A program made the translations under genes and the position numbers. The notes under the pieces are model-generated. The model made no database searches and had not been told where the DNA came from. It saw nothing but the letters and a program-made list of their open reading frames with translations. This document shows positions 8,964-16,029 of a stretch of 64,000 nucleotides of DNA, piece by piece (within the stretch, counting starts at the first letter, position 1; the number at the start of each line of letters is the position of its first letter). Origin of the DNA: JAUHXS01 sp965213575 (lineage in GTDB: Bacteria > Bacteroidota > Bacteroidia > Chitinophagales > JAUHXS01); contig CBDBZN010000006.1 in assembly GCA_965213575.1 (NCBI GenBank), forward strand, positions 107,293 through 171,292, written 5' to 3'.

Positions 8964-10952
8964 CTAATAATTTATTAATTCCAATAATTGCTCTTCAAAC
9001 CGCTTTTGAGGCAAGAAATTCTTTTCTAAAGTCAATGCAAAAGGGACAGGTGTGTCTAAACTCGCAGATCGTACAACAGGCGCATCTAAATACTCGAAAC
9101 AATGCTCGGCAATATGGGCGGCAATATCTCCTCCAATGCCACCGGTTAGCGTATCTTCATGTAAAACTATTACTTTACCTGTTTTTTTCACAGACTGCTC
9201 AATGGCCGAATAATCAAGTGGTAGCAAAGTTCTTAAATCAACAATATCAGCATCAATAGATAATTTTTCTGCAACTTCTATGGCCCAATGTACCCCCATT
9301 CCGTAGGTAATAACAGAAACTTCTTTTCCTTCTTTTGCTAATGCAGCTTTTCCAATTTCTAAAATGTAATAATCATCCGGAATCTCCGCTTCTATGCTTC
9401 GATACATGGCTTTGTGTTCAAAAAATATTACAGGATTAGGATCTTCAATAGATGCCAATAACAATCCTTTTGCATCGTGTGGATTAGAAGGATACACTAC
9501 CTTTAACCCCGGAGTATGCACGTACCATGCTTCATTAGATTGAGAATGATAAGGGCCTGCTCCTACACCGGCACCTGTTGGCATTCTGATCACCACATCT
9601 GCATTTTCACCCCACCGATAATGTAGCTTTGCTAAATTATTGATGATCTGGTTAAATCCACAAGTAGCAAAATCAGCAAATTGCATTTCCATAATAGCTT
9701 TATAACCTTTTAACGAAAGTCCTAAGGCTGCACCGACTATCGCAGACTCACAAATAGGCGTATTACGCACTCTATCTTTTCCAAACAATTCAATAAAACC
9801 ATCCGTCACTTTAAAAGCACCGCCATACTCCGCAATATCTTGTCCCATAATCACAGACCGTTCGTATTTTTGCATGCCTAGCTTTAATCCATCAGTAATA
9901 GCATCGACAAAACGTTTGTTGGTTGTACTGCTATTTTTAGGTGTGATTACAGGAATTTGCTTCTGGCAATATAAATCGTTTAATTCTTCCGTCGTATTTG
10001 CTTCTATCTCAGGTTCAGCAAAGGCAATATCTAACGCATCTAGAATTTCTTGTTTGATTCGAGCCTGTGACTCCTCAATATAATTTTGATCAATAATTTT
10101 TTCTTTTAACAAATACTTTTGAAAATTATCGACCGGATCTTTTTTACTCCATGTTTCAAAAAGTTCCTTGGGTACATATTTTACACCGGACGCTTCTTCA
10201 TGTCCTCTCATCCTAAAAGTCATACATTCGATCAACACCGGACGAGGTTTTTTAGCCATCAACTTTTTTAGAGTAGTGATTGTATTGTACACTTCCAAGA
10301 TATTATTCCCATCAATTGTTATTGCTTCCATGCCGTATCCAATGCCTCTATCAGCTAATTGCTTACAATTGTACTGCTCAGAGGTTGGCGTAGATAACCC
10401 ATATCCATTATTTTCGATGATGAAGATTACCGGTAAGCTCCAAACTGCTGCTATGTTCAATGCTTCATGAAAATCTCCTTCACTCGTGCCGCCCTCTCCG
10501 GTAAATGTCACCGCTATTTTCTTTTCCTTATCTAACAAATGGCCTAGTGCAACACCGTTTGCTAAGGTGAGTTGGGGGCCAAGGTGAGATATCATCCCTA
10601 CTATATGATGCTCTTTGGATCCAAAGTGGAAAGAGCGGTCTCTCCCTTTGGTAAAGCCTCTTTCTTTGCCTTGAAATTGCATAAAAAGCTTATCAAGCCG
10701 CATATTTCTACTGGTAAAAACGCCTAAATTCCGGTGTAAGGGAAAAATAAATTCATCTTGATCAAGAGCCTTAGTAACCCCAACTGCTATTGCCTCTTGC
10801 CCAATGCCTGAAAACCACTTACTGATCCTTCCTTGCCGCAGCAAATTGAGCATTTTTTCTTCAATCAGCCTTGGTTTTAAGATGGCTTGGTAAAGATCAA
10901 GAAGCGTTTGATTAGTAAGCTTTTTCTTTTGAAATTTAATTTCAGATTGCAT
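8964..10952 (-). CDS. 2-oxoacid dehydrogenase E1, fused alpha and beta subunits
   Basis: 662 aa. Residues ~10-320 are the alpha (thiamine diphosphate-binding) part: GEGGTSEGDFHEAL followed by IENNGYG is the TPP/Mg motif. Residues ~345-662 are the transketolase-like beta part (MGQDIAEYGGAFKVTDGF, ESAIVGAALGLSL, then the C-terminal domain with IDADIVDLRTLLPLD). The fused form is common in Bacteroidota and is usually annotated as branched-chain (2-oxoisovalerate) dehydrogenase; substrate cannot be fixed here because E2 and E3 genes are not in the window. It catalyses oxidative decarboxylation and transfer of the acyl group to lipoyl-E2. Confidence 0.9.
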   Translation of the reverse strand: MQSEIKFQKKKLTNQTLLDLYQAILKPRLIEEKMLNLLRQGRISKWFSGIGQEAIAVGVTKALDQDEFIFPLHRNLGVFTSRNMRLDKLFMQFQGKERGFTKGRDRSFHFGSKEHHIVGMISHLGPQLTLANGVALGHLLDKEKKIAVTFTGEGGTSEGDFHEALNIAAVWSLPVIFIIENNGYGLSTPTSEQYNCKQLADRGIGYGMEAITIDGNNILEVYNTITTLKKLMAKKPRPVLIECMTFRMRGHEEASGVKYVPKELFETWSKKDPVDNFQKYLLKEKIIDQNYIEESQARIKQEILDALDIAFAEPEIEANTTEELNDLYCQKQIPVITPKNSSTTNKRFVDAITDGLKLGMQKYERSVIMGQDIAEYGGAFKVTDGFIELFGKDRVRNTPICESAIVGAALGLSLKGYKAIMEMQFADFATCGFNQIINNLAKLHYRWGENADVVIRMPTGAGVGAGPYHSQSNEAWYVHTPGLKVVYPSNPHDAKGLLLASIEDPNPVIFFEHKAMYRSIEAEIPDDYYILEIGKAALAKEGKEVSVITYGMGVHWAIEVAEKLSIDADIVDLRTLLPLDYSAIEQSVKKTGKVIVLHEDTLTGGIGGDIAAHIAEHCFEYLDAPVVRSASLDTPVPFALTLEKNFLPQKRFEEQLLELINY

Positions 10953-11040
10953 ATTACAGGTTACAAATTATTTAATATTTGTTTTAAAAATTTAAATCTG
11001 CAATCTTCCAATCTGCAATTTTTAATTTGCAACTTGTAAT
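10953..11040. repeat. Inverted repeat filling the nfu-E1 gap
   Basis: 17-base arms at 10953-10969 (ATTACAGGTTACAAATT) and 11024-11040 (AATTTGCAACTTGTAAT) are complementary at 15 of 17 positions and occupy both edges of the intergenic gap. The interior carries short TCTGCAAT repeats. It could form a stem-loop in the nfu-E1 transcript, or be a small AT-rich dispersed element. Confidence 0.45.
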
Positions 11041-11041
11041 T

Positions 11042-11635
11042 TTATCCTTCCTCCGCTATCACTTCTTCCACGCCGGGGATCATTTTTTTCATCATCCCTT
11101 CGATGCCGGCTTTTAGTGTGATGGTCGATGACGGACAGCCACTACAGGCACCTTGCATTACTAAAGTTACTTTGCCGTTTTCAAATGATTTAAATTGAAT
11201 AGCCCCTCCATCCATTTCTACAGCAGGACGAACGTGGTCATTTAACATTTGTTTAATTTTTTTAACCGTATCTGAGTCATCTACTGCAACTTGATTGGTT
11301 GCAATTGCTTGGTTTATTTTAAAATTTTCTGTAAAAATTGGTTTGCCTTCGATTAAATAGTTTCTTAAGAATTCTTTCAACTCCGGAATGATCTCATACC
11401 ATTCGTCTTGTGTACTCTTTGCTAGGGTAATAAAATTATTGGCGATAAAAACATTACTGATATTATCTAATTCTAAAAAAGCCTTTGCAAGTGGTGCTTC
11501 TTCGGCATCTTTGATGGAAGTAAACTCTGCACTCTGATTAGCTAACAGCATTTTGTTAACGACAAATTTCATGTTTTCCGGATTTGGAGTAGCTTCCGTG
11601 TATACTTCAATAGGAACTTTTATGGTAGTGCTCAT
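11042..11635 (-). CDS. Nfu-type iron-sulfur cluster carrier
   Basis: 197 aa. Residues ~8-95 are the Nfu N-terminal domain (YTEATPNPENMKFVVNKML), and residues ~120-197 the NifU C-terminal domain with the cluster-ligating CxxC in GACSGCPSS and the preceding VRPAVEMDGGAIQF. It holds and delivers [4Fe-4S] clusters to apo-proteins in the cytoplasm. It precedes the E1 gene in the same direction. Length and both domains are as expected for the family. Confidence 0.93.
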   Translation of the reverse strand: MSTTIKVPIEVYTEATPNPENMKFVVNKMLLANQSAEFTSIKDAEEAPLAKAFLELDNISNVFIANNFITLAKSTQDEWYEIIPELKEFLRNYLIEGKPIFTENFKINQAIATNQVAVDDSDTVKKIKQMLNDHVRPAVEMDGGAIQFKSFENGKVTLVMQGACSGCPSSTITLKAGIEGMMKKMIPGVEEVIAEEG

Positions 11636-11786
11636 AATAATAGTTTGATCAAAGATACAAAAAAGTAGAGTATTGCTTTATGTTTTAAACCTGAGAGATC
11701 AGCTATTGATTAAGCAGTTCCACAAAGGCTTTTTAATGTAGGCGTAAGTTTCTATATCAATGAGTTATATTCTTTATATTTACTAT

Positions 11787-13346
11787 ATGAAAGAATTATT
11801 GCTAATATTTTTCTTGGTTTTTAATACACTAATATCCTATTGCTCTCATGTTGTAGGAGGCGATTTAACCTATCGATGTTTAGGAGGATCTGACTATGAA
11901 ATTACGCTTAAACTTTATCGTGATTGCTCTAGCCCTTTTCCTTTAGATAATTTTATTCAAAAAGTGTATAATGGTGCTGGCACTTTAGTTACAGAGGTTC
12001 CTATTCTTTTTGAGTCTGAAGATACATTAGATATCCTTTTTAATTATCCTTGCACCGCCATCCCATCCGATGTCTGTTTAAATATAGGAACTTACAAGGA
12101 TACATTAAATTTGCCTGATACCGCTGTTGGAGGGTATACAATTATCTTAGCTACCTGCTGCAGAACACCCAATAGTGCCATAGTTAATTTAGATCTAACT
12201 AATGGAGTTGGAATTTCTTATTATGTAACTATCCCCGAAGGAATTGCTTGTAATAGCTCGCCGGTATTTAATAATGATCCGCCTATTGCATTATGCTTAG
12301 ATCAACCTTTCAGCTTTGACCATTCAGCAACTGACACAGATGGAGATCTGTTAGTGTATAAGTTATGTACTCCTTTAGATAACTCAGCTGGAGTGATTCC
12401 TCCTTCTTCTGTTCCGTACAATGCCGGATATTCTGCCGACAACCCAATTGATGCATCACCTGTAGCAGCCATTAATCCCAATACTGGACTCTTGGCTTTT
12501 ACCCCCACAATGGTGGGTTTATTTGCTATAGGTATTTGTGTGGAAGAATATAGAGGAGGCGTGCTGATAGGGCAGACTAATAGGGATTTTTTATTTTCAG
12601 TAGCCGATTGTCCGCCCTTAACTGATGCTGTATTTAGTGTAGATATTCGTCAGTGTGGACAAATGGTCGCATTTACCAATGAAAGCCAGGGGTCTACTTT
12701 TACTTGGGATTTTGGAGATGCTACTGTGGATAATGATAGTTCTTCTCAAGAAAATCCTATTTATACATATGAAGATACAGGCAACTATGAGGTTCAAATG
12801 ATTGTTGACCCCAATACACCTTGTGCTGATACTGCTGTTGCAGCGATAAATATAGAACGAAATCAAATTTCAGCAGATTTATCATTGTGCGATGATGTGA
12901 GTATTACCTTAAATGCAGATACGCCTATCGCTATTGGGTACGACTGGTCGACAGGAGATACTACCAGCTCGATTAGGATTAATGAAATAGGCCAATATTT
13001 ATGTGAAATTGAAACGGAATCCTCTTGCATAGAAGAGGTTTTCAATGTATTAGAATGTGATAATTTATTTGTTCCCAATGTGTTTTCACCTCAAAATCAA
13101 GATGGGTTAAATGATGTTTTTACACTCCGAAGAGCTCAAGGAACGGATAACATAGTCATGCAAATTTACGACCGGTGGGGCAAAAAAGTGTTTGAGTCCT
13201 CTCCCGGCAATACAAGTTGGGACGGTATTTTTCAAGGAAAGTTTGTAGCTACTGGCGTATATATCTATACAATTTCTGTGATTGGAGGCCAAGACAATAG
13301 AAAAGATCTGCCGATAGAGCAAGGTACGGTTACGGTTCTTGAGTAA
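11787..13346 (+). CDS. Secreted PKD-domain surface protein with CHU_C sorting domain
   Basis: About 519 aa from ATG 11787, chosen because it opens a good signal peptide (MKELLLIFFLVFNTLISYCS); an upstream in-frame ATG at 11760 would add nine residues before it. The region after the signal, HVVGGDLTYRCLGG, is a common opening of large Bacteroidota surface proteins. A PKD-like domain lies around FTWDFGDATVDN...YTYEDTGNYEVQM, and an Ig-like segment around YDWSTGDTTSSIRI. The C-terminal ~90 residues (NLFVPNVFSPQNQDGLNDVF...IYDRWGKKVFES...WDGIFQGK) are the gliding-motility type sorting domain, sending the protein through T9SS. Specific role unknown. Confidence 0.87.
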   Translation: MKELLLIFFLVFNTLISYCSHVVGGDLTYRCLGGSDYEITLKLYRDCSSPFPLDNFIQKVYNGAGTLVTEVPILFESEDTLDILFNYPCTAIPSDVCLNIGTYKDTLNLPDTAVGGYTIILATCCRTPNSAIVNLDLTNGVGISYYVTIPEGIACNSSPVFNNDPPIALCLDQPFSFDHSATDTDGDLLVYKLCTPLDNSAGVIPPSSVPYNAGYSADNPIDASPVAAINPNTGLLAFTPTMVGLFAIGICVEEYRGGVLIGQTNRDFLFSVADCPPLTDAVFSVDIRQCGQMVAFTNESQGSTFTWDFGDATVDNDSSSQENPIYTYEDTGNYEVQMIVDPNTPCADTAVAAINIERNQISADLSLCDDVSITLNADTPIAIGYDWSTGDTTSSIRINEIGQYLCEIETESSCIEEVFNVLECDNLFVPNVFSPQNQDGLNDVFTLRRAQGTDNIVMQIYDRWGKKVFESSPGNTSWDGIFQGKFVATGVYIYTISVIGGQDNRKDLPIEQGTVTVLE

Positions 13347-13395
13347 ATAATCTGTATAAAAATAATTTTTTTGATTTCAAGATTGTAAATATTTG

Positions 13396-13612
13396 AAAAA
13401 AGACATCTTTCTCTTTCCTACCGATCCTTAATATACGATCTGCTAATCGTACCATTTCGCTCTCTTTTGGAGGTTTTTTCATCCGCTTACCGGTTGATTA
13501 GTTTAATTTATTGTGTTTATCGTAAGTAGCAGGTTTAGCGATTTTATAACTGCTATTTCCGCAAGAGCAAAACATAACTCCTATCAATTCTAATAAAAAA
13601 CCATTTCTTCAC
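13396..13612 (-). pseudogene. Possible decayed small lipoprotein gene
   Basis: Starting at GTG 13612 the minus strand encodes VKKWFF, a signal-like start. After a shift of frame it continues as ELIGVMFCSCGNSSYKIA, whose FCSC resembles a lipobox, then KPATYDKHNKLN, an in-frame TAA (13498-13500), and STGKRMKKPPKESEMVRL in the same frame. The coherent lipoprotein-like content interrupted by one frameshift and one stop suggests a gene in decay. No homolog is known to me; the gap is otherwise empty. Confidence 0.35.
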
Positions 13613-13672
13613 TCCCCGATTATACAAAGGAAAAACGTCCAAATAAATTAAGCTTTAAGGACTATTTTAAGT

Positions 13673-13680
13673 TACCTTTG
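13673..13680 (+). promoter_or_regulatory. TAnnTTTG promoter -7 box
   Basis: TACCTTTG matches the Bacteroidota -7 consensus and ends 4 bases before the GTG start at 13685. No clear TTG -33 element is seen at the right spacing. If used, transcription would start at or close to the GTG, giving a leaderless mRNA. Confidence 0.45.
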
Positions 13681-13684
13681 CAAG

Positions 13685-15154
13685 GTGAAAGTCAAGGGCT
13701 TAAACATATGTAGTATATTTTTAATATTGCTTTTTGCTCGGTTTTTGCAAGCGGAGAACTTAGATGTTACCCTACCTGATAAGGCAACAGTTTTTATAGA
13801 TTCGGGCAATCATATCTCCTTTCAGGAAGTTAGAAAACAAACATTTAGCCCGGCATCTAATGACGACTTCAATGCCGGCTTTACTAATTATATCTACTGG
13901 TATCATTTTTTTTTATTAAATACACAAAAGGGGGAAATCCTTCAAATAGATAATCCTGAATTAGATTTTATAGAAGCTTATTTTGTTGATGATAAAGATA
14001 GTATTATTCAATATCAACAAGCAGGTGCATTCAATGATTTTTCAAGCCGAATTTTAAAAAATAGAACGCCGTCCTTTAAAATTCTCGACGGCACCAGTCA
14101 AGTTTATTTGAAAGTTTTATCAGAAACCACATTAAACGTGCCTATTCGAATTAAAAGTCCGGACCAATATAGTAGAGACAATATATTTGGAATTATTGCT
14201 TTTAGTTTTTTGCATGCTATTATCTTGATCTTTTTCATATATAATCTGATTCTCTTTATCGCATTGAAGCGGGCTATATACGGCTATTACTCTTTGTATC
14301 TGGCTAGTATGTTTATGACCGGCTTATCAATTACAGGATTGGGGTATCAATTATTTTGGCCCTCCCATCCTTCATTTAACAGTTTTACTTCTATTTTTTT
14401 CGTAAGCAGTATGATGGTCAGTTTCTGTTTGTTTACTACTAGAATTTTAAATCTTAAAATATTTATGCCTATTTTATATAGATTATTTATCATTTTAGCT
14501 GCCATAGGTCCATTAATAATAGTCGCTATTTTATTTTTATCACGATCGCTATTAATTCAGTTATTACATATTTTTCCGCTTATTGGGATGTTAATGGCAG
14601 TAATGGGGGCTATTATTGGTATAGGAAGAGGCTATAAACCGGCACAGTTTTATTTGATGGGCTGGTCTGCTTTTTTTCTGGGAGCTACTCTGTTCCAATT
14701 AAGAGACTGGGGCCTGATTACTGATAATTTCCTTACAGCCAACTTTTCTTTCGTAGGTGCTGCCATTGAAGCTATATTCTTTTCCTATGGCATAGCCTTA
14801 AAAATGAAAACATATCAAAAAGAGATTAATGATTCTAAGTCGAAAATTTCCGAATATGAAACAGAATTGGAATTGCTTAGAAAAGAATTAATAAAGCCGG
14901 ATAGAAAGAAAACGGGAGGGCAAACCATTAATCAACAGAGGATCAATCAATACTTGATCAATCCCTTATCAGATAGAGAAGTAGAAGTGTTAACATTGAT
15001 AGCGGAAGGTAAAACTAATAAGGAAGTAGCCAATTTATTATTTGTTTCTGTTAATACTATTAAAACCCACGTCAAAAAAATCTATGACAAATTAGATGTA
15101 AAAAATAGAACAGAAGCTGTTACTAAAGCTAATTCACTAGAGTTGCTAGCTTGA
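13685..15154 (+). CDS. 7TM-DISM receptor with C-terminal LuxR DNA-binding domain
   Basis: 489 aa, GTG start. A signal peptide (KVKGLNICSIFLILLFARFLQA) is followed by a DISM-type extracellular sensing domain (~25-160; FNAGFTNYIYWYHF, VYLKVLSETTLNVPI), seven membrane segments (~175-380), a short coiled coil (~385-410) and a LuxR helix-turn-helix (~430-489: LSDREVEVLTLIAEGKTNKE, NTIKTHVKKIYDKL). It joins a membrane sensor directly to DNA binding, so a membrane-bound or released regulator is expected. The ligand is unknown (DISM domains are thought to bind carbohydrates in some cases). Its HTH is closely related to the mini-LuxR gene at 15723. Confidence 0.85.
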   Translation: MKVKGLNICSIFLILLFARFLQAENLDVTLPDKATVFIDSGNHISFQEVRKQTFSPASNDDFNAGFTNYIYWYHFFLLNTQKGEILQIDNPELDFIEAYFVDDKDSIIQYQQAGAFNDFSSRILKNRTPSFKILDGTSQVYLKVLSETTLNVPIRIKSPDQYSRDNIFGIIAFSFLHAIILIFFIYNLILFIALKRAIYGYYSLYLASMFMTGLSITGLGYQLFWPSHPSFNSFTSIFFVSSMMVSFCLFTTRILNLKIFMPILYRLFIILAAIGPLIIVAILFLSRSLLIQLLHIFPLIGMLMAVMGAIIGIGRGYKPAQFYLMGWSAFFLGATLFQLRDWGLITDNFLTANFSFVGAAIEAIFFSYGIALKMKTYQKEINDSKSKISEYETELELLRKELIKPDRKKTGGQTINQQRINQYLINPLSDREVEVLTLIAEGKTNKEVANLLFVSVNTIKTHVKKIYDKLDVKNRTEAVTKANSLELLA

Positions 15155-15202
15155 AAAAGTACCATAAATATCAATCTATCCTTACAAAAGCCCCTTCTGT
15201 AA

Positions 15203-15362
15203 TCAGGTACAATTGATTCGAATTTTAGGAGCTTCCCACAAGGTACTTATATTGCCGGTGATTTGCTCTTCATCGATTAAATCATCCCGCTCATTTTTTC
15301 TTACGTTAATTAAGGAAGATTAATAAACTGAGTGTGATTAGTAAAATAGATGTCTTTTTCAT
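15203..15362 (-). pseudogene. Possible remnant of a small secreted protein gene
   Basis: ATG 15362 opens MKKTSILLITLSLLIFLN, a clean signal-peptide-like start, then TAA. In the +1 frame the sequence goes on as INVRKNERDDLIDEEQITGN and STLWEAPKIRINCT before TGA. A single-base shift would join them into a ~53-aa secreted peptide. Chance cannot be excluded for such a short piece. Confidence 0.25.
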
Positions 15363-15428
15363 AATGTAGAATTAGATAAATTTTGAGGGTATTGCAGTAG
15401 GTGATTAGATACTATATCAATAAAATTT

Positions 15429-15535
15429 TGCCACATCAAGTGATAAATGATATCTTAATAATGTTCTTTATCAGGTTAATGACCTGCTCGAATACCTTCT
15501 AAAAGCTATGCCACATCATGTGTTATCACCTGATA
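15429..15535. promoter_or_regulatory. Cluster of direct and inverted repeats upstream of mini-LuxR
   Basis: TGCCACATCA occurs at 15429 and again at 15509 (80 bases apart), each followed by a related xGTGxTA; the second copy contains the palindrome CACATCATGTG. Between them lies CAGGTTAATGACCTG (15472-15486), and overlapping the end TATCACCTGATA (15524-15535), both with inverted arms. Such clustering in a 568-base gap without a clear intact gene fits a regulator-binding region for the mini-LuxR and the adhesin genes downstream. Binding is inferred. Confidence 0.35.
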
Positions 15536-15655
15536 GCTAATAAATATAAGGTCAGATGATAAAATCCGACAAGGCGAAAATACATTCTACTACTACTTTC
15601 AGTTTTGCCTTCCATTTCCATTTCCACTCCTCAACTTTCCACTTTTTAAAATAAA

Positions 15656-15671
15656 TCACCCATTCGGGTGA
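15656..15671. repeat. TCACCC/GGGTGA hairpin, copy 1
   Basis: TCACCC-ATTC-GGGTGA, 6-bp perfect stem and 4-base loop, 51 bases before the mini-LuxR ATG. The same stem with loop GAAG recurs at 15958-15973 just after the gene. Confidence 0.5.
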
Positions 15672-15722
15672 GGGATAAAATTTATTCAAACCTTATCATT
15701 GTCTTTCACAAATGGTAAGAAA

Positions 15723-15947
15723 ATGGTAAAAATAGATGGATGTATTAAACACGATTTGTCAGCAAGAGAAGTGCAGGTTGTGTTGCTAATTGCTAAAGGT
15801 AAAACCAATACTGAAATAGCAGATATCTTATTTATTTCTATTAATACCGTTAAAACTCATACTAAACATATATTCGAAAAACTTAGTGTTAAAAATCGCA
15901 CAGAAGCTATTATGAAGTCTTTTTCTGAAGGGATTTTAGTGAGATAA
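15723..15947 (+). CDS. Stand-alone LuxR-type helix-turn-helix protein
   Basis: 74 aa from ATG 15723; a TTG at 15699 would add eight residues. Nearly the whole protein is one GerE/LuxR DNA-binding domain: LSAREVQVVLLIAKGKTNTE, then INTVKTHTKHIFEKLSVKNR. There is no receiver or sensor domain. Over 55 aligned residues, 35 are identical to the HTH of the 7TM receptor upstream, suggesting duplication. It lies 82 bases before the ATG of the giant surface protein and between two identical-stem hairpins. A role as regulator of that gene, or as competitor of the 7TM receptor for the same DNA sites, is inference. Confidence 0.75.
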   Translation: MVKIDGCIKHDLSAREVQVVLLIAKGKTNTEIADILFISINTVKTHTKHIFEKLSVKNRTEAIMKSFSEGILVR

Positions 15948-15957
15948 AAGATCAAAA

Positions 15958-15973
15958 TCACCCGAAGGGGTGA
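15958..15973. repeat. TCACCC/GGGTGA hairpin, copy 2
   Basis: TCACCC-GAAG-GGGTGA, same 6-bp stem as the hairpin at 15656, located 10 bases after the mini-LuxR stop and in the leader of the giant gene. No T-run follows, so it does not look like a standard terminator. Confidence 0.5.
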
Positions 15974-16029
15974 AGGAAACCAAGTTATCACCACCTAATA
16001 TTGTAACGCAAATTTTAAATAAACACATC

